This document shows positions 9,569-18,344 of a DNA stretch of 64,000 bases, piece after piece. The DNA is taken from positions 2,294,001 through 2,358,000 of the forward strand of contig NZ_CP042436.1 in NCBI RefSeq assembly GCF_007971025.1, written 5' to 3'. The notes under the pieces are model-generated. The model had not been told where the DNA came from and searched no databases. It saw nothing but the letters and a program-made list of their open reading frames with translations. The stretch's first letter is position 1, and each line of letters opens with the position of its first letter. The stretch is from Mucilaginibacter ginsenosidivorans (GTDB lineage Bacteria > Bacteroidota > Bacteroidia > Sphingobacteriales > Sphingobacteriaceae). Position numbers and translations under genes: made by a program.

Positions 9569-10715
9569 TTTTCAGGTTATCGGTTATTGAAATGGTTACC
9601 TGCTTTACCGGGTCGTTCTCAAAATAGATGGTATGTTTTCCGGGGTAAAACAAAGCCAGCTTATCCATCACGCTTTTCAGGCCATAACCTACCTGGATAT
9701 CTTCCGGGAACGGCGCGCCGTTGTCATGTATCATAATATCTATGCCACCGGCGCTGCCTTTGATAATTACTTTGATAATGCCTGTTTTACCCGGCTCTTT
9801 TAACCCATGTTTTATGGCGTTCTCAACCAGGGGCTGCAGTATAAATTTCGGCACATTTTTGCGTCTCACCGCTTCATCCACCTCAACGGATACCTCCAGC
9901 TTATCCTCGAACCTGATCTTCTCGATCATGACGTAATTTTCAACCATCTCCACCTCATCGCCGATAGGGATCATCGTCTCGTTATTCTTGTTCAAACTAT
10001 ACCTGAACAATTCGGCCAGGGCGATGGTCATGTTGCGTGCCCTGGTACCCTGGTGCAGCGAAAGCTCGGCGATGGAATTAAGCGTATTGTATAAAAAATG
10101 AGGGTTCACTTTGGCCTGCAGGGCGTCCAGTTCGGCCTTGGTCTTTAGTTCGTTAAGCCGCGATATCTCCAGCTCCTTCTCAAAACGCAGGCGTTTTGCA
10201 GCCAGGTTGGCATAGCTGACGTTGAGATACAATGCCGAAACGATTCCGCTGAACAGCAGCGACATCAGGAAAGTGTAGGTTATGGTATTTACGCGATGGC
10301 CGGGGTCTATCAGCATCGCCATCCAGATATTGGTGGAGATGAGAAAGAACAGTATTAAAAATACCACGATAAGGCGGCGTTTAAGGAAAGGCATGTTCCG
10401 GGTCTCGAGCCAGCGTTCGATGTACATAATAACCAAAACCGGCAGGAATACAAAAAAAGCCGACCGCAGAAAATGGAAACCTGAACAGACAAAAAATTCC
10501 TTTAACGTACTGAACCCGTTGTAACAGGGATAGAACGACATGATGGCCATGTAAAAACACAGCAGAACAATACACATCGCCAGCCTCCGTTGGTTGAAAG
10601 GGCTGATATTGAACCCGCTGAACAGTATCTCGTACCGGTAATACAGGTAAATACCCACGCTCGAAAACACGAATATATTACTCAGTACCACTGCCGTTTG
10701 AAAAGGGATGTGCAT
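9561..10715 (-). CDS. Sensor histidine kinase of the LytS/His_kinase type
   Basis: This is a 384-aa membrane kinase. About five transmembrane segments fill residues 5-170, with no large sensor domain. A coiled segment leads to the phosphorylation motif NPHFLYNTLNSIAEL, with H206. The ATPase domain follows, with the N box FILQPLVENAIKHGL and a G box around QVGYGLKSVMDKL. It pairs with the LytTR regulator at 8801-9568. Such pairs are common in Bacteroidota and their signals are mostly unknown. Confidence 0.93.
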   Translation of the reverse strand: MHIPFQTAVVLSNIFVFSSVGIYLYYRYEILFSGFNISPFNQRRLAMCIVLLCFYMAIMSFYPCYNGFSTLKEFFVCSGFHFLRSAFFVFLPVLVIMYIERWLETRNMPFLKRRLIVVFLILFFLISTNIWMAMLIDPGHRVNTITYTFLMSLLFSGIVSALYLNVSYANLAAKRLRFEKELEISRLNELKTKAELDALQAKVNPHFLYNTLNSIAELSLHQGTRARNMTIALAELFRYSLNKNNETMIPIGDEVEMVENYVMIEKIRFEDKLEVSVEVDEAVRRKNVPKFILQPLVENAIKHGLKEPGKTGIIKVIIKGSAGGIDIMIHDNGAPFPEDIQVGYGLKSVMDKLALFYPGKHTIYFENDPVKQVTISITDNLKNA

Positions 10716-10753
10716 ACGTTCAAATTACCGAAAATAACAGACCAGTTAACAAT

Positions 10754-11134
10754 TTATTTGGTAAAAACCATTTTGGCGGCTATCAGCACCAGTACCACCG
10801 CAAATATTTTTTTAAGCATGGCGGCCGGTATGTTCAGCGCCAGTTTCGAACCCAGGTAGCCGCCTACCATAAAAACCACGGCAATAACCAGCGCATATTT
10901 TATATTCACATATCCTGCCTTGTAATAATTGTACGCCCCGAACAAGCCGATAGGCGGCAACATAATGGCAATGGTTGTGCCCTGCGCCATACGCTGATCC
11001 ATCGCCAAAAACATTACCAAAGCAGGTATCAGGATAATGCCGCCTCCCAGGCCCACCATGCCACCCAGGATACCTGCCGCCAGGCCGATTACGACCAGGA
11101 TAAAAAGAGTCATTCCGCTCATAGCCTTAATCAT
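10754..11134 (-). CDS. Half-size TauE/SafE-type membrane transporter
   Basis: This is a 126-aa protein with four predicted transmembrane segments and the glycine-rich GILGGMVGLGGGIILIPAL that opens each half of TauE/SafE (sulfite, sulfoacetate or other organic anion exporters). Full family members have about 250 aa in two such halves, so this one probably works as a dimer. The start is the ATG at 11132-11134, which overlaps the stop of the rhodanese gene as TAATG, so the pair is translationally coupled. Rhodanese partners suggest a sulfur-compound substrate. This is inference. Confidence 0.83.
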   Translation of the reverse strand: MIKAMSGMTLFILVVIGLAAGILGGMVGLGGGIILIPALVMFLAMDQRMAQGTTIAIMLPPIGLFGAYNYYKAGYVNIKYALVIAVVFMVGGYLGSKLALNIPAAMLKKIFAVVLVLIAAKMVFTK

Positions 11135-12390
11135 TAATACAGGCCCTCGTGATCGGTTAATATACCTTTGGCGCTTTGCAGGCCGTCCACATTGGCGGCC
11201 GACCAAACCACGTCGTAAATGCCGTTATAAAGCAGGTAAACGTGCGTATAACCTTCGGCGGCCAATTTTTTGGCAAGCTCGCTCGGGCTGGCTACAGGCA
11301 TACCCTTCATGCCGCGCGTCCCGGCCGAAAAAGAACCGTAGATCAATACCGGGGTGGTTTTGGCTTTATTCGCAAGGTAGCCTTCCAATTGCTCCTGGCT
11401 CACCAGGTTAACCGCATTTTTTATGCGACCGAGATTAAGGAATTTCTGTTCGGCTTTGTTTTCGAACTGATCTTTCGGGCGTATATCGGCAACTACGGTG
11501 TTTGGGCTGTTATTTAACAGGTCGACGGTTTCCTTTACACCCACCAGCTTGTACCCCGGCTCGCCGGTAAGCAACTCTTTCCGCTCCCTGGAGGCCGACG
11601 GGAAACGCAGGATGAAAGCATCGATCCCATCGTACAGCACCGACACGTTTTTAAACCCGGCTTTAGTTAGTTTTTCCGCCGCATTTACCTCCGCTGTAAG
11701 CGACAGATCAACCACAAGTATAGGGCGTTCCTTATATTTTGCCAGTTTGCCTATTTGTTGGTCAAGCTGGTCGTGCGGTATGTTGGTTGCATTTTTAAAG
11801 CGGCCTATATTGTTAAATTCGGCGCTGTCCGTCCCGTTAAACTGGGCCGCCGGCCGTACATCTATCACCAGGTTGGTCTTGTCCTTCACAAACGCCACCG
11901 CATCATCGGGCGGTATTAATTTATAGGGCAAATTGGATGTGTATAGGGACGATTTACACGGAAACGCGGCATCTGGCGTCCGGTTAACTTCGGTCATGCC
12001 GCCGTTAAGGCTGTAAATATTGGTAAAGCCGCTGTCGGCCAAAAATTTGCTCACCCGGCGGCTGCGCTGGCTATGCGAACAATAAACCAGGAATGGCCTG
12101 CCTTTTAAAGCCTTCAGATCGTTAAAATGCTTTTCGACAGAATCAATAGAAATATTGACCGAGCCCTTAAGCCTGCCTATGCGCGAACCCACGTATTGGC
12201 TGGTATCGGCATACTCGCCGGGCGAGCGTACATCAAGCAACACCAGGTTGGGCGTTTTGCTGATAAGATCGCAGGCCTGTTTAAAATAAATGGCCTTGTA
12301 ATTGGTGTTGTCGTACAATTGTAATTGCTGCGCGCCGGCGGTAAGACCGGCCAGGCTGAAAAGCAACAGCGCAAGGTATCTGGGTTTCAT
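11134..12390 (-). CDS. Secreted protein with three rhodanese-like domains, only the first with a catalytic Cys
   Basis: This is a 418-aa protein with a signal peptide (cleavage near TAGA-QQ, residue 20). Three rhodanese folds follow, at about 30-140, 150-270 and 275-410. The first has the active loop YCSHSQRSRR with C104 and R109. The second has VVDLSLTAE and the third IYGSFSAGT at the same place, so both lack the cysteine and are probably structural or binding domains. Rhodaneses carry sulfane sulfur. Location would be periplasmic. It is coupled to the TauE-like gene through a TAATG overlap. Confidence 0.85.
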   Translation of the reverse strand: MKPRYLALLLFSLAGLTAGAQQLQLYDNTNYKAIYFKQACDLISKTPNLVLLDVRSPGEYADTSQYVGSRIGRLKGSVNISIDSVEKHFNDLKALKGRPFLVYCSHSQRSRRVSKFLADSGFTNIYSLNGGMTEVNRTPDAAFPCKSSLYTSNLPYKLIPPDDAVAFVKDKTNLVIDVRPAAQFNGTDSAEFNNIGRFKNATNIPHDQLDQQIGKLAKYKERPILVVDLSLTAEVNAAEKLTKAGFKNVSVLYDGIDAFILRFPSASRERKELLTGEPGYKLVGVKETVDLLNNSPNTVVADIRPKDQFENKAEQKFLNLGRIKNAVNLVSQEQLEGYLANKAKTTPVLIYGSFSAGTRGMKGMPVASPSELAKKLAAEGYTHVYLLYNGIYDVVWSAANVDGLQSAKGILTDHEGLY

Positions 12391-12689
12391 GTTAATTGGA
12401 ATAATGGTTTGCTGAATTAATACAGTATAAAAGTAACAAGGCGGATCGGTACGTCCTATCGAAATGGAGTGAAAGGGGTTGCCGAAGGAGTGAAACGTTT
12501 AAGCGTGCAGTATTTGGGCGTTTCCCGCGTAGCGCCTGGGAAAGGCTGATATTCCTGCGCGCCGGCATTGCTGTCCTTAACGCGAAAATTGGGTGTTTTC
12601 ACGGGGTATTTATTACCATATCAAATGATAATTTCGACACACACAAAAAGAAGTTTGATATATTACTAATATTTTTAGTATTTTTGAAT
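12391..12689. other. Gene-free gap ahead of the TcmP gene, with a possible promoter at its end
   Basis: No convincing ORF or structured RNA was seen. Base composition shifts from GC-rich to strongly AT-rich at about 12600, which I take as the left edge of the TcmP/DUF5131 island. TTTG at 12654-12657 and TATTTTTG at 12679-12686, 21 bp apart, match a Bacteroidota promoter. They end only 3 bp before the ATG, so a transcript from here would be leaderless or start just inside the gene. Confidence 0.4.
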
Positions 12690-13523
12690 ATGAATGAATT
12701 TGGAGGCAATTGGACCGAAGCCAAAATGGAAATAGTAGTTGGATATGCAAAGGCCTATTTAACAATTATGAGTAAACAAACATGGGCTAAAACTCTATAT
12801 TTCGATGGCTTCGCAGGGTCCGGCCTAATTGGATCAAGTGAACATACGGAGGCTATTAAAGGGACAGCTCTTCGCATATTAGATATTGACCAACCCAAAC
12901 CTTTTGACATATATTACTTTGTAGAGAAGGACGAAAAGAATAAATTGTCTCTTCAGTCAAAAATAGAAAGCGATTATTTCGGCAAGAATGCCCATGTTAT
13001 TAAGGCTGACTGTAATTCCAAGCTAATAGATATGGCTCGGTACCTAAATAATAATAAAAACTATAGGGCACTTGCATTTATTGATCCTTACGGGATGACC
13101 GTTAATTGGGAGTCAATAGAAGCGTTAAAAGGATTGGGAATAGATTTATGGATTTTAGTGCCAACCGGGTTGGGTGTAAATAGATTGTTAAAGAACGATC
13201 AAAATATTCCTGAACCATGGCTTAAGAAATTAGAACAATTCTTAGGTTTATCAAGAGAAGAGATACTAAAATATTTTTATTCAACGACAACAATAAATAC
13301 ATTATTTGGCGATCAAACGTCAGTTAATAAAGAAAAAAGTATTATCCAAAAAATTGGTAATTTGTATACGCAAAGATTAAAAACCATTTTTGAATTCGTT
13401 TCAGAGTCATTTGTAATGAGAAATAGCACTAATTCTATTATGTATCATTTCATGATGGCTACCAACAACAAGAATGCATTAAAGATTGCAAACGATGTAA
13501 TTAAACCAAAATACCGATTATAA
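12690..13523 (+). CDS. tcmP: Three-Cys-motif partner protein TcmP
   Basis: This is a 277-aa protein recognised as TcmP from its N-terminus (FGGNWTEAKMEIVVGYAKAY), DGFAGSG at residues 39-45 and FIDPYG at 130-135. The last two look like the SAM-binding loop and the catalytic DPPY-type motif of Rossmann methyltransferases, but no reaction is established for the family that I know of. The start is the ATG at 12690; a TTG two codons earlier is less likely. The gene is markedly more AT-rich than its surroundings. Its stop overlaps the ATG of the DUF5131 gene as TAATG, the partnership the family is named for. It is probably an acquired module. Confidence 0.85.
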   Translation: MNEFGGNWTEAKMEIVVGYAKAYLTIMSKQTWAKTLYFDGFAGSGLIGSSEHTEAIKGTALRILDIDQPKPFDIYYFVEKDEKNKLSLQSKIESDYFGKNAHVIKADCNSKLIDMARYLNNNKNYRALAFIDPYGMTVNWESIEALKGLGIDLWILVPTGLGVNRLLKNDQNIPEPWLKKLEQFLGLSREEILKYFYSTTTINTLFGDQTSVNKEKSIIQKIGNLYTQRLKTIFEFVSESFVMRNSTNSIMYHFMMATNNKNALKIANDVIKPKYRL

Positions 13524-14284
13524 TGGCACAATCAAATATAGAATGGACAGAGTTAACCTGGAACCCGGTTACAGGTTGCAAGAAAATAAGCCCAGGCTGC
13601 AAATTTTGTTATGCCGAAGTGATGTCAAGGCGCTTGAAGGCTATGGGGGTCGAGAAATATAAAGACGGATTTAATATCAGGTTGCATCCCAATGAGTTAA
13701 ACACGCCGTTTACCTGGCGGAAATCAAAGATCGTGTTTGTCAATTCCATGAGCGATTTATTTCACCCTGATATACCTGTTGAATTTATCAAAGCTGTTTT
13801 TGGCGTTATGAACAATACACCGCAACATATTTACCAGGTACTTACAAAGCGTTCGGAAAGATTGCTGGAATTATCGGGTGAACTTAACTGGACGGATAAT
13901 ATCTGGATGGGTGTTTCGGTAGAAAATGAGAAGTATACAAAAAGGATCGACCATTTGTCGCAAACCGGCGCTAAAACCAAATTTCTGTCCATAGAACCGC
14001 TTATAGGGCCGGTTAAGACCTTAAATCTTGACAAAATTGATTGGGTGATAGTCGGAGGCGAATCGGGTCATAAAGCCCGGCCAGTAAGAAAGGCGTGGAT
14101 CGATTTTGTAAAAGCTGAATGCGAAAGAAAAAAGGTCGCTTTCTTCTTTAAACAGTGGGGTAAACCTAAGTTTAACGTCAATCCCGACGACCCGACGATA
14201 GAAGCCGAACACCCTCAACATGCTAAAGGTGGTTGTGAATTGGATGGAAAGGTTTACAGAGAAATGCCCGGCAAGGCGGCTTAA
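13523..14284 (+). CDS. DUF5131 (phage Gp37/Gp68-like) three-cysteine protein
   Basis: This is a 253-aa protein with the family N-terminus IEWTELTWNPVTGCKKISPGCKFCYAE. Its cysteines are C19, C26 and C29 (C-x6-C-x2-C), a spacing that could hold an iron-sulfur cluster like that of radical-SAM enzymes. FLSIEPLIGPV and WVIVGGESGHKARP, both conserved in the family, follow. It is translationally coupled to TcmP through a one-base overlap. Relatives occur in phages and genomic islands. Function is unknown; a nucleic-acid or small-molecule modification with TcmP is an inference. Confidence 0.88.
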   Translation: MAQSNIEWTELTWNPVTGCKKISPGCKFCYAEVMSRRLKAMGVEKYKDGFNIRLHPNELNTPFTWRKSKIVFVNSMSDLFHPDIPVEFIKAVFGVMNNTPQHIYQVLTKRSERLLELSGELNWTDNIWMGVSVENEKYTKRIDHLSQTGAKTKFLSIEPLIGPVKTLNLDKIDWVIVGGESGHKARPVRKAWIDFVKAECERKKVAFFFKQWGKPKFNVNPDDPTIEAEHPQHAKGGCELDGKVYREMPGKAA

Positions 14285-14320
14285 ATTATTGTACTCGCAG
14301 TTTGCCCGTTTATCGCTTGG

Positions 14321-14351
14321 ATAAGATTCTTCGCTATCGCTCAGAATGACA
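14321..14351. repeat. Right-arm remnant of the dispersed palindromic repeat
   Basis: AAGATTCTTCGCTATCGCTCAGAATGACA resembles the right arm of the 97-bp palindromes (AAGATTTCTCTTCGC...GAAATGACA). The left arm is not present. It marks the 3-prime side of the TcmP/DUF5131 island. Confidence 0.5.
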
Positions 14352-14412
14352 ATTTATTGTTGTGCATAAGTAGCGTCAAAATCTAAAATCGTAATTCGTA
14401 AATTCAAAATCA

Positions 14413-15374
14413 TCACTCCCCCTCAAACCTTAACCCAACCTGCGCCCGCGCTTTATCCAGCATAGCCATCATACCACGGGATAGTTCATGGGTAATGATG
14501 GGGCTTTCGGTTTGCCCGTTGCGGATGAGTTCGCAAAAATGGGCGGTCTCGTAGTTGAGGCCTCCGGCGGTGTAGGGCTCATCGATCTCTACCGTGCGGC
14601 CGTCGAGGTAACTGATGGTGGCTTTGGCCGGGTTCCACCAGTTTTTGTGAATGGTAATGTGCCCAAGCGTCCCGGCTATCAGGGCATCGCCTTTGCCGTG
14701 CATATCGAACCCGCAATAAAGTTGTGCATACCCGCCCTGGTGTTGTGCCTGTATAATGGCGAACATATCCACTTCCTTTCCGCTGAAACGGCCCATGGTT
14801 TGTATATCGGTCATAGGCCCCAGCCAGTCGAGCGCCAGGAAAGCCTCGTAAGGTAATATCTGCATTATCCCCCGCCAATCAACTCGTAGCTAAAATTAGG
14901 ATGATCCTGCGACAGATCGGCTACCGAAGATCCCGCCCGCACATAACCCACCTCGCCGATAGGATCGGTCTCCAAATATTCCTTTAGTTTCCTGTAAAGC
15001 GGGAAGAAAGGAGGTTTCATCCCCTCCATAAAAAGCAATTTCTTTTCCCGGGCGACGCGTAATACCTCATCCAGTTGGGCAAGGTTTACGGTAGCCGGTT
15101 TTTCGCAAAGCACATGCTTTCCGGCATTAAGCGCAGCTATGCTGTAAAAAGCATGGGTATCGGGTAACGTGGCAATATAAACGGCGTCTATATCGCTTTC
15201 AAGCAACTCATCAAGACTTGCGCAGGCTTTACCGCCGTATTGGGTAACGAAATGTTCAACACTCTCCGCCCTGCGCGACCAGGCAGCAGTTAGTTCAGCG
15301 CCCTCAACCGCTTTAAGCCCCTGCATAAAACGGTGACTTATGCGCCCGCAGCCGATGATGCCGAACCTGATCAT
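14413..15374 (-). pseudogene. Gfo/Idh/MocA-family oxidoreductase, split by a one-base loss in a G run
   Basis: Two adjacent frames together make one NAD(P)-dependent oxidoreductase of about 320 aa, the family's usual size. The first (14865-15374) has the Rossmann motif GIIGCGRISHRF and the EKPATVN block and ends ...GGG-stop. The second (14413-14865) continues with PYEAFLALDWLGPM and the C-terminal sheet domain. The break is at a run of five G: one more G restores a single frame. By chance or selection the junction reads TAATG, so the second half could still be translated by coupling. It could be a real mutation, a sequencing error or expressed halves. Substrate unknown. Confidence 0.75.
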
Positions 15375-15478
15375 TTTAGTGAGTGGTGAATAGTGAATGG
15401 TGAGTTTTAATTAAGATAAAATAAAACTTCCCGCATCTATATAACTCACTATTCACCATTCACAATTCACTACTGGTA
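15375..15478. repeat. Word-like inverted repeat (GTGAATGGTGAATAGTGA words)
   Basis: GTGAGTGGTGAATAGTGAATGG on the left is mirrored by AACTCACTATTCACCATTCACAATTCAC on the right, making a long imperfect hairpin. Its right arm runs into the last codons of the lipoprotein gene. Confidence 0.65.
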
Positions 15479-16533
15479 CTGGATATAAATAGGATATGGC
15501 TTATATTTCAGTACTTCTGCCGGTGTCAGCATGTGGTGCGGCGCCTTTTTGATATCGTTTTTGTAAAACAGCTTGTACCCGGTAAACTGCACCGGTTCGT
15601 TGTGTATAAAATAGCGGTAGGTGCCGGTTTTAAGGTCAGGTTCGCCCCAGCCATCCATATCCATTACTATCTGCACTTCTTTCCGCAATTTGATGTTTTT
15701 GTAGTTGGTCAGCATCTTTTTAGTAAAACGGTGCACAACCAGGATTTTGGGAGGCAGGTGGTATTTATTAACCAGCTTAGCCAGGTATTCGGATACATAA
15801 TTTACATCAGCGGCATCATAAGTGCCTATCTTCTTACCCGGATGGGTGCCGTCCTTCATGGAAAACTCTGGGTCCATGCCAAAATGTACCTGGGGCATAA
15901 TCAGGTATTTTTCCAGCAAGGGCAATTCCGTATGGATATTGCTTAAAGCTACCTGCACGTCCAAAAATACAATAGCATGAGCTTTTTTCGCCAGGCTCAG
16001 TACCGAGTCGATACCCTTGTTAGGCATGCGGTAACGGAACTTGCCGTCCTTGCCGCCATCGCCCTGTGCCACCACAGCAATGTAGTGCAAGGCAGGCTGT
16101 ACCGGCGTAGTTGGGTCGGCCTTTTCCCAGTTCTTTACTTCGCCTTTTAGCTTGGCAAGCATTTCTTTGGGTGGCAGTTCGCCCAGTATACCCATTTTTT
16201 TGCGTACAGGTTACCATAGAACGCGACAACCCTTTTATAAGGCAATATTGCGCCGGGCAGGGGGTATGGCGTATTTTTTACCGGCCACAGGCCCGAAGTA
16301 TCGCCGTGGGCAAGTTTTTTCATTAACGAATCGTACTGCGCATGGTTTATAGGTGCGTATGTCACAGGTGCGGCGGCAACAGTATCTTCAGTCTTTTTGG
16401 CTGTAGTATCTTTCTTTGCCGCGGCAGTTTTATTATTGCCTGCGGGGACACTGCTGTTATGGCTGCAGCCTGTTAAATAAATTGCTGATGCAGCAATGCA
16501 GAGGGCCGGTAGTACGATGTTTTTTAATCTCAT
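15470..16533 (-). pseudogene. Uncharacterised lipoprotein, frame-split at a run of seven A
   Basis: The reading frame starts at the ATG at 16531-16533 with a lipoprotein signal (lipobox LTGC). An Ala/Lys/Thr-rich linker follows, then PYKRVVAFYGNLYAKK, where the frame is lost. The remainder (15470-16195) continues MGILGELPPKEM. GCA AAA AAA TGG would become continuous with one more A, giving 354 aa. The same site, A AAA AAA, is also a classic -1 ribosomal slippery heptamer in the correct phase, so programmed slippage is possible. The C-terminal domain has segments such as HFGMDPEF and IVMDMDGWGEPD that look like a TIM-barrel hydrolase, but I do not recognise the family. It directly follows the D-aminoacylase gene (1 bp apart). 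Confidence 0.7.
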
Positions 16534-16534
16534 T

Positions 16535-18118
16535 TTATTTTTTTTGCTCAAATCCAGGGCCACGCAAAATAGCACCATTTCGGGTACCGGTATGCTTAAA
16601 GTTATCAACAGTTAGTTGGCCGTTTACCAAAACATACTTAAAGCCAACCGAATACGCATGCGGATGTTCGAACGTCGATTCATCCTTTACGGTGCCAGCG
16701 TCAAAAATAACAATATCAGCGAACATGCCCGGCTGCAAAAGGCCCCTGCCGGTCAAATGAAACTTTTGTGCAGGCAGGGATGTCATCTTGCGCACGGCAT
16801 CCTCCAGCCTTATCAAATGTTTTTCGCGCACGTAGTACCCCAAAACCCGTGCATTACTGCCATACCCCCGCGGGTGCGGCACGCCCGAGCCGAACAGCCG
16901 TATGCCCGAGTCGGACGCTACCATGGTCAGCGGGAATTTGAGGATATTCTCTACATCATCCTCGTTCATGCCATGGAACACCATCGAGGCGCTACCGGTC
17001 TTCGTAATATCCAGGATAGTCTCTATCTCGTTGGGAATGGTTGGCGCCCCGCCTTTGATGATGTTGATCTGCATGATGTTTTTGCCGTTTAGCGTGGTGT
17101 CGCTGTCGCAATGGGCTACTACGGCATAGTCAAAATGCTGGCGTCCGCGGCGGGTCATGTCTTTGATCATTTCATCCACCACTTTTTGATGGATCACCGG
17201 ATCGGCCAGCCGCTTCATTACCGAATCGCGCCCGCCATCCAGCAGCCAGTCGGGCAGCAAAACATTCAGCGTGGTACTGCTGGCTGTATAGGGATATTGG
17301 TCGACGGTGACATCCAAACCTTCGGCCCTGGCCTTTTCCACCATGGCTATCATCTGGTCCGATTTGTTCCAGTTGGGCAGCCCCACTTTAAAGTGCGATA
17401 TCTCTACCGGCATGCCTGCCTCCCTGCCTACATCAATGGCCTCGTTAATGGCATCAAATATCTTGTCCGACTCGTTGCGCATGTGCGAGGTATAAACCCC
17501 ATGATATTTTGCGGCGGCTTTTGCTAACGCGATAACCTCGGGCGTTTTTGAATAGAGTCCCGGCGTATAGATAAGCCCTGTTGAAAAACCCACGGCGCCA
17601 TCGCGCATGGCCTGTTCCACCAGGTTTTCCATTTGCTGTAATTGGGCCGAATCTGGCGTGATGGCTTTTTCGCCCAATACCGCCCGCCTAACATCGTTAT
17701 GGCCGATCAGCGTAGCTACGTTAATAGAAAGCCTGATGCTATCGAGTTGTTTAAAGTATTTTGCAATATCAATGTTCGAGCTGCCGCAATTGCCGGTGAT
17801 AACGGTTGTTACGCCGTCATAAATGAAATTATCGGCAGTAGGAGTTTTCTTTTCGTCGCCTTCGATATGGGTATGCACATCGATAAATCCAGGCGCGATG
17901 ATGAGGCCCGCAGCATCGATAGTTTTCTTTGCTTTTCGTTTTGACAGGTCGCCAATGCTGACGATCTTGTCTTTGATGATACCCACATCGCCATAAAACC
18001 AGGGGTTGCCGGCTCCGTCAATAATCTTCCCGTGTTTTAAGATTATATCAAAATGCTTTTGCGCGAAAAGCAGGGAGGGGAGGAGGCAAGAAAATAGGAG
18101 TAATTTAAGCTTCAGCAT
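16535..18118 (-). CDS. Secreted N-acyl-D-amino-acid deacylase (D-aminoacylase)
   Basis: This is a 527-aa amidohydrolase with an N-terminal signal peptide (ends near FAQ, residue 20), so it acts in the periplasm. GFIDVHTHIEGD holds the metal-binding HxH, followed by TTVITGNCGSS with the cysteine typical of D-aminoacylases. YTSHMRNES and EISHFK supply further metal ligands. The family removes acyl groups from N-acyl-D-amino acids and is about 480-530 aa long. The lipoprotein gene starts 1 bp after its stop, so the two form an operon. Exact substrate is not determined. Confidence 0.9.
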   Translation of the reverse strand: MLKLKLLLFSCLLPSLLFAQKHFDIILKHGKIIDGAGNPWFYGDVGIIKDKIVSIGDLSKRKAKKTIDAAGLIIAPGFIDVHTHIEGDEKKTPTADNFIYDGVTTVITGNCGSSNIDIAKYFKQLDSIRLSINVATLIGHNDVRRAVLGEKAITPDSAQLQQMENLVEQAMRDGAVGFSTGLIYTPGLYSKTPEVIALAKAAAKYHGVYTSHMRNESDKIFDAINEAIDVGREAGMPVEISHFKVGLPNWNKSDQMIAMVEKARAEGLDVTVDQYPYTASSTTLNVLLPDWLLDGGRDSVMKRLADPVIHQKVVDEMIKDMTRRGRQHFDYAVVAHCDSDTTLNGKNIMQINIIKGGAPTIPNEIETILDITKTGSASMVFHGMNEDDVENILKFPLTMVASDSGIRLFGSGVPHPRGYGSNARVLGYYVREKHLIRLEDAVRKMTSLPAQKFHLTGRGLLQPGMFADIVIFDAGTVKDESTFEHPHAYSVGFKYVLVNGQLTVDNFKHTGTRNGAILRGPGFEQKK

Positions 18119-18138
18119 CAGACGAAATTAAAAAAATA

Positions 18139-18234
18139 TGTCATTTCGAGCGATAGCGAGAAATCTTATACAACCAGCATAATCTGCTGACAGGCGTATA
18201 AGATTTCTCTTCGCTTCGCTCATTCGAAACGACA
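18139..18234. repeat. 96-bp palindromic repeat on the 3-prime side of the GIY-YIG gene
   Basis: This is the same palindrome as in the array at 18670-19165: left end TGTCATTTCGAGCGATAGCGAG, right end TCATTCGAAACGACA. It is followed by the same spacer start (ATATGGATGGAATAAAA). The GIY-YIG gene therefore sits between this copy and the tandem array. Confidence 0.88.
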
Positions 18235-18344
18235 ATATGGATGGAATAAAATGGATAATGAGAAATCTTATAAAATTGATAATTGGTCGCCCTGTATTAT
18301 GTTTAAGATAGGTCTACGCATATCTCGCTACGCACATTCAAAAT

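Noticed and set aside
12440..12560. GAGTGAAAGGG/GAGTGAAACG words before the TcmP gene as a member of the palindrome family
   Set aside because: Only short words match; no second arm can be found.
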